Assembly (NCBI RefSeq): GCF_050496765.1
Contig: NZ_JBNWEO010000018.1
Coordinates: 186,001 to 250,000 of the forward strand
Direction: 5' to 3'
Length of the DNA stretch: 64,000 nt
Source: JAEVLT01 sp050496765
Lineage (GTDB): Bacteria; Bacillota; Bacilli; Bacillales; Cytobacillaceae
Shown: positions 1-8,128 of the stretch, in pieces
Position numbering within the stretch: the stretch's first letter is position 1
Layout of the letters: the number at the start of each line of letters is the position of its first letter
The notes under the pieces: model-generated
The model's database searches: none
Told to the model about the DNA's origin: nothing
What the model saw: only the letters and a program-made list of their open reading frames with translations
Made by a program: the position numbers and the translations under genes

Positions 1-320
1 CAAATGATTTGTCCGAGCATTATTTGGAACAATTGATATCGCCGCTTCGGAATGCAGGTTTAGTAAAAAGCATTCGCGGTGCTTATGGCGGCTATATCCT
101 TAGCAAACTTCCATCCCAAATTACGGCAGGGGATGTTATTCGCATTCTTGAAGGACCGATTACGCCTGTGGAAGGAATCGAAGATGAAGAACCGGCAAAG
201 AGGGAATTATGGATTCGGATTCGTGATGCGATAAAAGGTGTCCTTGATACAACGACACTGGAAGATTTGGCCAATCACTCAGAAGATGAACAAACAGAAG
301 GCTATATGTTTTATATTTAA
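1..320 (+). CDS. cymR: CymR, Rrf2-family cysteine metabolism repressor (5' end outside window)
   Basis: The visible C-terminal ~105 residues match CymR: the end of the Rrf2 winged helix (SEHYLEQL, LVKSIRGAYGGY) followed by the dimerisation part ending in YMFYI. CymR represses cystine uptake and cysteine synthesis genes, acting together with CysK. The visible part has no cysteine, which argues against an Fe-S sensing IscR-type protein, but the N-terminus is missing. The reading frame starts before base 1. The cysteine desulfurase gene begins 18 bases after its stop, so the two are probably cotranscribed. Confidence 0.9.
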   Translation, partial: NDLSEHYLEQLISPLRNAGLVKSIRGAYGGYILSKLPSQITAGDVIRILEGPITPVEGIEDEEPAKRELWIRIRDAIKGVLDTTTLEDLANHSEDEQTEGYMFYI

Positions 321-338
321 ATGTTTGAAGGTGTAAAA

Positions 339-1484
339 ATGGAAAGAATTTACCTTGATCATGCTGCTACCTCACCGATGCACCCACAGGTTTCCGAAAA
401 AATGCTTGAAATCATGAATTCTCATTTTGGAAATCCATCAAGTATTCATTCGTTCGGCAGAGAAGCAAGACACTTGATCGATTTGTCCCGGGAAACGATG
501 GCAAAAAGCATCGGCGCAAAGGAAAACGAAATTATTTTTACAAGCGGCGGCACTGAAGCGGATAATATGGCTCTTTTTGGTGTGGCAGAAAGCTATCAAC
601 AGGCAGGCCGGCACATCATCACATCCAAAATCGAACACCATGCGGTTCTTCACGCTTGTGAAAAATTGGAGAAAATGGGTTTTGACGTAACATATGTACC
701 TGTCGATGAAACAGGAAAATTGATTCTCGATGAATTGAAAAAGGCGTTAAGGGATGATACGATTCTTGTCTCGATAATGTATGGAAACAACGAAGTGGGC
801 ACCTTGCAGCCAATTTATGAGATTGGAAAGCTTTTAAAAGACCATCAGGCTATTTTCCATACGGACGCCGTGCAGGCCTATGGAATGGAATCGATTGATG
901 TAAATGAAGGCAATATTGATCTTCTATCTGTATCCGCCCATAAAATCAATGGCCCAAAAGGGATCGGGTTTCTTTATTGCCGAGGGGAAATAAAACTCAT
1001 GCCGCGTTCATTTGGCGGTGAGCAAGAAAGAAAACGGCGTGCTGGAACAGAAAATGTCCCTTCCATTGTTGCATTTCGCGAAGCGGTGCAAATCGCACAA
1101 GCGGCAAAGGCGGAAAAACGGCAGAACTTCAGCCGTTTTAAACAAATTCTTCTTGATGAACTCGAAAAAGAGCAAGCTGACTTTTCCCTAAACGGTTCGC
1201 TTGAAAATTCACTGCCCCATGTATTAAACTTAAGCTTTCCTGGAACAAATGTAGAGGCGATGCTTGTAAACCTAGATTTGGCAGGCATTGCTGTTTCAAG
1301 TGGTTCCGCCTGTACGGCAGGTTCGATTGAGCCATCACATGTTCTTGTGGCAATGTTTGGGAAAAACTCCGACCGCCTGACCAATTCGATTCGCTTTAGC
1401 TTTGGACTGACAACGACGGAGGATGAGGTCAGAAAGGCAGCGCGCCAAACAGCGCGAATTGCCAAGCGTTTAAGCAACAGATAA
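339..1484 (+). CDS. iscS: Cysteine desulfurase, YrvO type
   Basis: PLP enzyme of 381 residues that takes sulfur from cysteine as a protein persulfide. The PLP lysine is in SAHKINGPKG (about K202) and the catalytic cysteine in SSGSACTAGS (about C325), followed by the C-terminal half typical of the IscS/NifS group. Start ATG 339 (MERIYLDHAATSP) is chosen over an in-frame ATG at 321 because AAGGTG precedes it and family members begin here. In B. subtilis this paralogue (YrvO) is dedicated to the thiouridylase MnmA, encoded next; the same pairing is likely here. It is preceded by cymR, so it may respond to sulfur supply. Confidence 0.92.
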   Translation: MERIYLDHAATSPMHPQVSEKMLEIMNSHFGNPSSIHSFGREARHLIDLSRETMAKSIGAKENEIIFTSGGTEADNMALFGVAESYQQAGRHIITSKIEHHAVLHACEKLEKMGFDVTYVPVDETGKLILDELKKALRDDTILVSIMYGNNEVGTLQPIYEIGKLLKDHQAIFHTDAVQAYGMESIDVNEGNIDLLSVSAHKINGPKGIGFLYCRGEIKLMPRSFGGEQERKRRAGTENVPSIVAFREAVQIAQAAKAEKRQNFSRFKQILLDELEKEQADFSLNGSLENSLPHVLNLSFPGTNVEAMLVNLDLAGIAVSSGSACTAGSIEPSHVLVAMFGKNSDRLTNSIRFSFGLTTTEDEVRKAARQTARIAKRLSNR

Positions 1485-1509
1485 AGTGAAACTTCAATCA
1501 ATGGGGGAC

Positions 1510-1544
1510 ATCCTGCCCGTGAATGCAGGATAAATGCAGCAGGA
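1510..1544 (+). promoter_or_regulatory. Possible alternative-pairing leader before mnmA
   Basis: ATCCTGC (1510-1516) is perfectly complementary to GCAGGAT (1525-1531) with an 8-base loop. The same TCCTGC can instead pair with GCAGGA at 1539-1544, which is part of an AGGAGG ribosome-site-like stretch. The two pairings exclude each other. This is a geometric observation only; regulation is not shown. Confidence 0.3.
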
Positions 1545-1569
1545 GGAACAGAAAGTTGAGGTGAACAGT

Positions 1570-2688
1570 TTGGAAAACAAAGAACCAAAAGATACAAGAG
1601 TGGTGATCGGGATGTCTGGCGGCGTAGATTCGTCTGTAGCCGCTTGGCTATTGAAAGAGCAAGGTTATGATGTCATCGGCATTTTTATGAAGAATTGGGA
1701 TGATACAGACGAAAATGGTGTCTGTACAGCCACTGAAGATTACAATGACGTTATCCGTGTCTGCAATCAAATCGGCATCCCTTATTATGCAGTAAACTTT
1801 GAAAAACAATATTGGGACAAGGTGTTTACTTATTTTCTTGAAGAATATCAGGCGGGAAGAACCCCGAATCCCGATGTTATGTGCAATAAAGAAATTAAAT
1901 TCAAAGCCTTCCTTGAGCATGCGGTTAATCTTGGAGCGGATTATGTGGCAACAGGCCATTATGCACAAGTTGTCTATCAGGATGGAGAGTATAAAATGCT
2001 CCGTGGCCGTGACGAAAACAAGGATCAAACGTATTTCCTGAATCAGCTGACACAGCACCAGCTAAGCAAGGTGTTGTTTCCGATTGGCAGCCTTGAAAAA
2101 TCGCGAGTACGTGAAATGGCGAAAGAAGCGAATCTGGCGACAGCAACCAAAAAGGACAGCACCGGAATCTGCTTTATCGGTGAGCGGAATTTCAAGGAGT
2201 TTTTGAGCCAATATCTCCCGGCCAAACCGGGGAATATGGAGACTTTTAACGGCGAAATAAAGGGAAAACATGATGGTTTGATGTACTATACCATTGGTCA
2301 AAGGCACGGTCTGGGTATCGGCGGCTCGGGCGAACCATGGTTTGCCATCGGCAAAGATTTGGAGCGAAATGTTCTCTATGTAGGCCAAGGCTTTCATCAT
2401 GAAAAGCTTTATTCGGATTCCATTCTTGTCGATAAAGTCAGTTGGGTTTCCGATCGGCCAAAGCCAGATGTGTTTGAGTGTACCGCCAAGTTTCGTTACC
2501 GCCAGGAAGACCATAAGGTGACGGTTCGGCTGCTTCCAAATTACCAGGCAGAAGTCCGCTTCCAGGAGCCGATCCGCGCGGTTACCCCCGGTCAGGCAGC
2601 CGTCTTCTACAATGGTGAAGAATGCCTTGGCGGCGGAACAATTGACCAAGTATTTAAAAACGGTAAACGCCTCACATACGTCGGCTAA
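1570..2688 (+). CDS. mnmA: tRNA-specific 2-thiouridylase MnmA
   Basis: ATP-dependent enzyme that 2-thiolates U34 of tRNA-Lys, -Glu and -Gln. The 372-residue protein has the PP-loop SGGVDS (16-21), the first catalytic cysteine in NPDVMCNKE (C105) and the persulfide-carrying cysteine in STGICFIGE (C201), then the C-terminal beta-barrel region. TTG 1570 is chosen as start because GAGGTG lies 6 bases upstream and homologues begin close to this point; GTG 1561 is an alternative. It directly follows its sulfur donor gene and ends in a strong terminator. Confidence 0.93.
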   Translation: MENKEPKDTRVVIGMSGGVDSSVAAWLLKEQGYDVIGIFMKNWDDTDENGVCTATEDYNDVIRVCNQIGIPYYAVNFEKQYWDKVFTYFLEEYQAGRTPNPDVMCNKEIKFKAFLEHAVNLGADYVATGHYAQVVYQDGEYKMLRGRDENKDQTYFLNQLTQHQLSKVLFPIGSLEKSRVREMAKEANLATATKKDSTGICFIGERNFKEFLSQYLPAKPGNMETFNGEIKGKHDGLMYYTIGQRHGLGIGGSGEPWFAIGKDLERNVLYVGQGFHHEKLYSDSILVDKVSWVSDRPKPDVFECTAKFRYRQEDHKVTVRLLPNYQAEVRFQEPIRAVTPGQAAVFYNGEECLGGGTIDQVFKNGKRLTYVG

Positions 2689-2696
2689 CAAAACCT

Positions 2697-2727
2697 CCCC
2701 GATCTTCTTCAAGACCGGGGTTTTTGT
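2697..2727 (+). terminator. Intrinsic terminator after mnmA
   Basis: CCCCGATCTT and AAGACCGGGG form a 10-bp stem with a 4-base loop followed by TTTTTG. Confidence 0.9.
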
Positions 2728-2789
2728 TATGTGAGAAAACAGGTCGTTGGGGAAGTGTGTTATACTTCAAATTAGGGAGTTGAAAATCG

Positions 2790-3443
2790 ATGGATAAAAA
2801 CCAATTAGGTGTTCGCTATATGCAGGAAGGAAAATGGGAGGAAGCGGCAAAGGCTTTCAATGATGCAATTGCTGAAAACCCGCATGATCCAATTGGTTTT
2901 ATTAATTTTGGGAATGTCCTTGCAGCTGTTCATGATAGTGAAAAAGCCGAGAAATTTTATCAAAAAGCGATTGCGCTTGATGAGAATGCGGCAGCTGCTT
3001 ATTATAGCCTTGGAAATCTGTACTACAGCGATGAAAAATTTGCTGAGGCAAAGAGCCTGTTTGAAACCGCTATGAAAAAAGGACTGGAAACAGCCGACAA
3101 TTTTTTCATGCTCGGAATGGCGCTTATCCAGTTAGAGCAAATTCGTTTTGCTTTGCCCTATTTGCAGAGAAGCGTTGAATTAAATGGCGAGGATGCTGAG
3201 GCGCGTTTCCAATATGGCTTATGCCTTGCCCAGCAGAACCTGATTGACGAAGCGATTGTCCAGTTTGAAAAATGTCTTGAAAAGGACCCAAACCATGCTG
3301 ATGCCTATTACAATTTGGGGGTTGCCTGGGGTTTTAAAGAAGAGCCGGCAAAAGCGCTCGAACTGTTTACGAAGGCGCTTCATGTTCAGCCGGACCATAC
3401 CCTTGCAGGCTATGCAAAAAAACTGATGGAACAAGGCGGTTAA
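2790..3443 (+). CDS. TPR-repeat protein (YrrB-like)
   Basis: 217 residues made of five to six tandem tetratricopeptide repeats, with typical W/G/Y/A/P positions (for example AAAAYYSLGNLYYSDEKFAE and HADAYYNLGVAWGFKEEPA). No signal peptide or membrane segment, so a cytosolic protein-interaction scaffold. It lies between the tRNA thiolation genes and recD2, the position of yrrB in B. subtilis. A good ribosome site (TTAGGGAG) precedes ATG 2790. Partner unknown. Confidence 0.85.
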   Translation: MDKNQLGVRYMQEGKWEEAAKAFNDAIAENPHDPIGFINFGNVLAAVHDSEKAEKFYQKAIALDENAAAAYYSLGNLYYSDEKFAEAKSLFETAMKKGLETADNFFMLGMALIQLEQIRFALPYLQRSVELNGEDAEARFQYGLCLAQQNLIDEAIVQFEKCLEKDPNHADAYYNLGVAWGFKEEPAKALELFTKALHVQPDHTLAGYAKKLMEQGG

Positions 3444-3478
3444 TTGTTCAGAAAATGATGGAGAAAGGAGGAAGGCAA

Positions 3479-5890
3479 GTGGAGGAGCAGCATTCATTGG
3501 ATTTGTTCTCAGAGGAAGGGAAATTTATCAAAGGAAAGCATCTGGTGACCATTTTTCGCAATGATCAAAATTTCTACTCTGTCCTACGGATTCGAGTAGA
3601 AGAGACAAATGATCAATATGCGGACAAAGAAGCGGTGATTACTGGTTATTTTCCGAAAATTCACGAACAGGAAACGTATATTTTTTACGGTGAATTTAAA
3701 GACCATCCAAAATTTGGATTGCAGTTTCAGGCCAGTCATTTCCGAAAAGATATCCCCCAGACAAAGCAGGGAATTGTCAATTATTTATCAAGTGAAATGT
3801 TTAAAGGGATTGGAAAAAAGACGGCTGAAAATATTGTTAATACCCTTGGAGAAAACGCGATTTCAAAAATTTTGAATCAACCATCACTGCTGGACGCCGT
3901 CCCGAAACTTTCTCCTGAAAAAGCAAAGTTGCTCTATGATACTCTGATGCAGTATCAAGGACTTGAACAAGTAATGGTGGCTTTGAACCAATACGGATTT
4001 GGTCCGCAGCTGTCGATGCGGATCTATCAATGCTACAAAGAAGAAACGCTTGATATCATCCAAAAAAACCCTTACAAGCTGGTTGAGGATATTGAAGGAA
4101 TCGGCTTTGGACGAGCCGATGAGCTTGGTTTTCAGCTAGGCATTTCCGGAAGCCACCCGGATCGAATCAGGGCTGCTTGTCTGTATACCCTTGAAAACGA
4201 GAGCATGCAAAATGGCCATGTATTTATGCAAGCTGAGGATTTGTTAAAAAAAGTAAAGAACTTGTTGGAAGAAAACGAGCGCGATGAAATTGAATTTACG
4301 TCCATTTCAAATGAGATCATTAAGCTGGATGAAGAAGGCAAATTGATCATTGAGGAAAAACGCCTTTATTTGCCTTCACTCTATTTTGCCGAAAAAGGCC
4401 TTGTAACAAGTATTAAAAGGATTCTTGAACAAACTGAATACGAAAATCAATTTCCAGAATCGGAGTTTTTGCTCGCGTTGGGCGGATTGGAAGAACGCTT
4501 AGGTGTACAATACGGACCGACCCAAAAAGAAGCGATACAAACGGCATTGATGTCGCCAATGATGATTTTAACAGGCGGTCCCGGTACAGGGAAAACGACG
4601 GTCATCAAAGGGATTGTCGAGCTTTATAGCGAATTGCATGGCTGTTCGCTTGACCCGAAAGATTATCATAAAAAGGATGAAACGTTTCCGTTCATCCTTT
4701 GCGCTCCAACCGGAAGAGCCGCAAAGCGAATGAGCGAGTCTACCGGACTGCCAGCGGTTACGATTCACCGCCTGCTCGGCTTTAACGGAACAGAAGGGTT
4801 TGAACACGATGAGGCAAGCCCACTTGACGGAAAATTGCTGATTGTTGATGAAACTTCAATGGTTGATATTTGGCTTGCCAATCAGTTGTTTAAGGCCTTG
4901 CCGGAAACGATTCAAGTCATACTCGTTGGAGATGAAGATCAGCTGCCATCTGTCGGGCCTGGTCAAGTATTAAGGGACTTGTTAAGCTCCAAACGGGTTC
5001 CGACCGTCAGCCTTACCGATATTTACCGGCAGGCAGAAGGATCCTCCATAATTGAGCTTGCCCATGATATTAAAAATGGAATACTGCCGGATAATATTGC
5101 GAAACAGCAGCAAGATCGTTCGTTTATTAAATGCCATTCAAACCAGCTTGCCGAAGTAGTGGAAAAGGTTGTACTAAATGCCAAAAAGAAGGGATACTCA
5201 GCCAAAGACATTCAAGTGCTGGCGCCGATTTACCGGGGACCTGCCGGAATTGACCGCTTAAACTTCCTGCTGCAGGAAATCTTCAACCCGAATCCGGACG
5301 GGGCAAGAAAAGAAATTTCTTTTGGCGAGGTGAACTATCGGATTGGCGACAAAGTTCTTCAACTTGTAAACCAGCCGGAGAGCAATGTCTTTAATGGGGA
5401 TATTGGCGAGATTGTTTCGATTTTTTATGCGAAAGAAAATACTGAAAAACAAGATATGGTGGTGATCTCCTTTGAGGGAAATGAAGTTACTTATACACGG
5501 CAAGATTTAAATCAAATTACTCATGCCTATTGCTGCTCTGTTCACAAATCACAGGGAAGCGAGTTTCCGATCGTGATAATGCCTATCTCCCGCGGGTATT
5601 ATCGAATGCTAAGAAGAAAGCTGATATACACCGCCATTACTAGAAGTAAGCAATTTTTGATTTTATGCGGTGAAGAAGACGCACTAAGAATCGGCGTGGA
5701 GCGGGCTGATGAAGAAAACCGGCAAACTACCTTGTGCCCAAAGCTGCAGGACGCGATTCCTGCGCGAAACAAACATACAGAAAATGCAAATCAAAGGGTA
5801 TCGATAGAAGAACGATTGATGAATACGGACCCGATGATTGGAATGGAAAACGTTACACCTTATGATTTTATGATGAGTGAAGAACACTAG
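3479..5890 (+). CDS. recD2: RecD2, 5'-3' DNA helicase (RecD-like, YrrC)
   Basis: SF1B helicase of 803 residues. An N-terminal region with helix-hairpin-helix-like segments (IGKKTAENIV, IEGIGFGRADELG) is followed by the motor: Walker A GGPGTGKT (366-373), Walker B LLIVDET, GDEDQLPSVGPG, and C-terminal motifs YRGPAGIDRLN, HKSQGSEFP and YTAITRS. This is the RecBC-independent RecD2 of Firmicutes, linked in B. subtilis to replication-fork maintenance and repair. GTG 3479 with AAAGGAGG 7 bases upstream is preferred to ATG 3455. Confidence 0.93.
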   Translation: MEEQHSLDLFSEEGKFIKGKHLVTIFRNDQNFYSVLRIRVEETNDQYADKEAVITGYFPKIHEQETYIFYGEFKDHPKFGLQFQASHFRKDIPQTKQGIVNYLSSEMFKGIGKKTAENIVNTLGENAISKILNQPSLLDAVPKLSPEKAKLLYDTLMQYQGLEQVMVALNQYGFGPQLSMRIYQCYKEETLDIIQKNPYKLVEDIEGIGFGRADELGFQLGISGSHPDRIRAACLYTLENESMQNGHVFMQAEDLLKKVKNLLEENERDEIEFTSISNEIIKLDEEGKLIIEEKRLYLPSLYFAEKGLVTSIKRILEQTEYENQFPESEFLLALGGLEERLGVQYGPTQKEAIQTALMSPMMILTGGPGTGKTTVIKGIVELYSELHGCSLDPKDYHKKDETFPFILCAPTGRAAKRMSESTGLPAVTIHRLLGFNGTEGFEHDEASPLDGKLLIVDETSMVDIWLANQLFKALPETIQVILVGDEDQLPSVGPGQVLRDLLSSKRVPTVSLTDIYRQAEGSSIIELAHDIKNGILPDNIAKQQQDRSFIKCHSNQLAEVVEKVVLNAKKKGYSAKDIQVLAPIYRGPAGIDRLNFLLQEIFNPNPDGARKEISFGEVNYRIGDKVLQLVNQPESNVFNGDIGEIVSIFYAKENTEKQDMVVISFEGNEVTYTRQDLNQITHAYCCSVHKSQGSEFPIVIMPISRGYYRMLRRKLIYTAITRSKQFLILCGEEDALRIGVERADEENRQTTLCPKLQDAIPARNKHTENANQRVSIEERLMNTDPMIGMENVTPYDFMMSEEH

Positions 5891-5916
5891 TAATGTTCGG
5901 AAAGGTGGGATCTTCT

Positions 5917-6399
5917 TTGCGGACATTTTCATTATTAAAAGGTTTGCCTGTTTTTCAGCTAGCAAATGGGGATAAAATTGGCGAAGTGGTTGACCTTTGC
6001 ATTGGCAAAGACGGCCGCGTTAATGGGTTGCTTGTAAAAAAAGGCGTTTTTTTAAAACACCATTTTTATCTGCCGATCGACCAGGTGAATTCCTTTGGGA
6101 GCGATGGGATTATGACGGAACAGGGTGAGCAGCTGGAAAAATGGAAGGATAAAGAATTGCCTGAATATACCTTTTCCCATCAGAATGCCCTGGAAGGAAA
6201 GCTGCTGGTTTCCACAAGCGGTGACTCGCTGGGATTGTTAAAAGATGTATATTTTTCCGAAGAGTTGGGCACAATCGTAGGGTATGAAGTTACAGATGGC
6301 TTCTTTACAGAGATCACGGAAGGTAAGCAAGTGATTGAAGCGGAAGCTCCCCCTGCGATCGGAAAAGACGCCATCATTGTCGATGTAAATGTTAGGTGA
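5917..6399 (+). CDS. PRC-barrel domain protein (YrrD-like)
   Basis: 160-residue soluble protein with two PRC-barrel-like halves: an N-terminal one (LKGLPVFQLANGDKIGEVVD) and a second beginning near ALEGKLLVSTSGDSLGLLKD. PRC-barrels bind proteins or RNA, and the specific role of this family is unknown. Start TTG 5917 fits AAAGGTGGG 7-8 bases upstream. It sits 26 bases after recD2 and 12 bases before the zinc-ribbon gene, so probably one operon. Confidence 0.8.
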   Translation: MRTFSLLKGLPVFQLANGDKIGEVVDLCIGKDGRVNGLLVKKGVFLKHHFYLPIDQVNSFGSDGIMTEQGEQLEKWKDKELPEYTFSHQNALEGKLLVSTSGDSLGLLKDVYFSEELGTIVGYEVTDGFFTEITEGKQVIEAEAPPAIGKDAIIVDVNVR

Positions 6400-6411
6400 G
6401 GTGTCTTTTCC

Positions 6412-6603
6412 ATGTTTAAGTGTCCGAATTGCCAAAGCAAAGATATTGGCAAAATTGGCATCAACCAATATTATTGTTGGAACTGTTTTATTGAACTGTC
6501 GGTTACGAAAGGGCTGATCCACACCCATCAAGTTGAAGAAGATGGAACGTTAAGTTCTCTCGACGACTTGTTTGAGGAAGAGGATCGCCGCTTTACAAGT
6601 TGA
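6412..6603 (+). CDS. Small zinc-ribbon protein
   Basis: 63 residues with CPNC (4-7) and CWNC paired cysteines that should bind one zinc ion, then an acidic tail (LDDLFEEEDRR). ATG 6412 is preceded by TGAGGTG. It is a conserved small protein of Bacillaceae at this locus and its function is unknown. It closes the recD2 transcription unit, ahead of a perfect terminator. Confidence 0.8.
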   Translation: MFKCPNCQSKDIGKIGINQYYCWNCFIELSVTKGLIHTHQVEEDGTLSSLDDLFEEEDRRFTS

Positions 6604-6611
6604 TATTCAGC

Positions 6612-6638
6612 AAATCCCCCGTCAATCGGGGGATTTTT
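6612..6638 (+). terminator. Intrinsic terminator
   Basis: AAATCCCCCG / CGGGGGATTT stem with a 5-base loop and a T-run. Confidence 0.92.
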
Positions 6639-6711
6639 ATCTGTCAACCCGATTCCTCTGTACATAATTCCAGCCATTTCCCCGAAAACTAAACAGGAAG
6701 GAGGAATGGTG

Positions 6712-7794
6712 TTGGATATTCAAGTAAAGTGGTATTACCGGATTGGATTTATACTTCTTTTGCTGCTAGCTATTTATTTTTTTGTCAAAATCCGCTTTGT
6801 TTGGATGCCGATTTTAAAAGTTGCAGCTGTTATTCTGCTTCCGTTTTTTATTGGCGGCTTCATTACGTATTTGCTGCATCCGATTGTGGAAAAATTGCAC
6901 GAAAAAGGGCTGCATCGGGGGCTTGCGATAGTTTTGATTTATGTTCTTTTTTTTGGCGGAATCGGTTTTTCTTTGTACAAAGGAATACCCGCTTTTATTA
7001 AGCAGCTGAGAGATCTTTCTGAAAATGCCCCGATTTTTGCCGAACAGTACCGCAGTTGGATTCAGCAGCTTCAAGCGCATACCGCTGAATGGCCAGATGG
7101 ATTGCAAGGAAAAATGAACGATGGGATTAATGCATTTGAACAAAAGTTGGATGCTATTTTAACGCTGTTTATCGGTTTTTTAGTTAATTTTTTAAATTCG
7201 GCAATTGTCTTAATGATGATCCCTTTTATTGCCTTTTATATGTTAAAGGATTTTCACTTAATTAAACGGGCAGTTTGGTACTTGACACCGAAAAAATGGC
7301 GCAAACAGGGAATTCGCTTTTTGCGGGATGTCGATGAATCCCTTGGGAGCTATATTAGAGGCCAGTTGCTTGTTTGTTTGATTCTTGGTGGAATATCTGC
7401 GCTGTTTTTTTGGATATTTCACTTGAAGTATCCACTCCTGCTTGGCATGATTGTTGGTCTGACTGATTTGATCCCGTATTTTGGCCCAATTATAGGTGCT
7501 GTTCCAGCAGTCATTATTGCAGCAACCATGTCGACAAAGCTTGTGATCATCACCATTGTGATTATTTTTGTGATTCAGTTTCTCGAAGGGAATATTTTGT
7601 CACCCTACATTGTCGGGAAAAGTTTGCGGATGCATCCATTGATGATTATGCTTGCAATAACTGCAGGTGGAGAGGTTGGCGGACTGCTTGGTTTGATTTT
7701 GGCGGTACCGGCGCTCGTTGTCCTCCGGGTTGCGGTTTTTCATGCGAAAAACCACTTTATTCGTGGGCGAATAAAGCCCACATCTTCACAATAA
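6712..7794 (+). CDS. AI-2E family transporter (YrrI-like permease)
   Basis: About 360-residue inner-membrane protein of the UPF0118/AI-2E exporter family: two N-terminal membrane segments (IGFILLLLLAIYFFVKI; ILKVAAVILLPFFIGGF), a soluble stretch around residues 90-140, and a C-terminal cluster of segments with LTDLIPYFGPIIGAVPAV and GNILSPYIVGKS typical of the family. Substrate unknown; family members have been linked to autoinducer-2 or Na+/H+ export. TTG 6712 has AAGGAGG 7 bases upstream; ATG 6706 and GTG 6709 are too close to that site. The alaS promoter overlaps its stop codon. Confidence 0.85.
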   Translation: MDIQVKWYYRIGFILLLLLAIYFFVKIRFVWMPILKVAAVILLPFFIGGFITYLLHPIVEKLHEKGLHRGLAIVLIYVLFFGGIGFSLYKGIPAFIKQLRDLSENAPIFAEQYRSWIQQLQAHTAEWPDGLQGKMNDGINAFEQKLDAILTLFIGFLVNFLNSAIVLMMIPFIAFYMLKDFHLIKRAVWYLTPKKWRKQGIRFLRDVDESLGSYIRGQLLVCLILGGISALFFWIFHLKYPLLLGMIVGLTDLIPYFGPIIGAVPAVIIAATMSTKLVIITIVIIFVIQFLEGNILSPYIVGKSLRMHPLMIMLAITAGGEVGGLLGLILAVPALVVLRVAVFHAKNHFIRGRIKPTSSQ

Positions 7795-7795
7795 A

Positions 7796-7824
7796 TTGAC
7801 AAACGATGCTAATCTAGCTATAAT
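7796..7824 (+). promoter_or_regulatory. Sigma-A promoter of alaS
   Basis: TTGACA (7796-7801), a 17-base spacer and TATAAT (7819-7824), all consensus. Its -35 overlaps the stop codon of the upstream permease gene. Confidence 0.88.
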
Positions 7825-7830
7825 TCGGCT

Positions 7831-8083
7831 ATAATCGATTAAAGGGAAAATGATGAAGGATCAAGTATGTTATAGTCCATCTTGAAGAGAGGAGCTTCCG
7901 CGGCTGAAAGAGGCTCTAGATGAAGGATCAACAGAACGCTAATCCAGAGTGCAGCTAATCCCTGCCGATGTCCCGCGTTAAGGGGAATTTGAGAGATGGA
8001 TATAAAGAATTTTTGTATCCATAATCAGGGTGGTACCGCGAGTTTCGCTCCTCGTCCCTGTAAGGGATGAGGGCTTTTTTGTG
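7831..8083 (+). ncRNA. T-box leader (tRNA-sensing riboswitch) of alaS
   Basis: The T-box sequence AGGGTGGTACCGCG lies at 8027-8040. Its TGGT can pair with the ACCA end of tRNA-Ala. Upstream is the stem-III-like hairpin ATGGATA/TATCCAT (7996-8022), and downstream an intrinsic terminator (CCTCGTCCCT / AGGGATGAGG plus T6, about 8050-8080). Uncharged tRNA would stabilise the antiterminator and allow alaS transcription. I could not assign the specifier codon with certainty. Confidence 0.93.
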
Positions 8084-8128
8084 TTTATTTTTCTAAAATA
8101 GCTATTGATATCAAAGGGAGGTCTATTC

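Noticed and set aside
974..1597. 207-codon minus-strand frame over the cysteine desulfurase gene
   Set aside because: Antisense shadow of a clearly recognised gene, with no ribosome site.
2062..2712. 216-codon minus-strand frame over mnmA
   Set aside because: Antisense shadow of mnmA; no family features.
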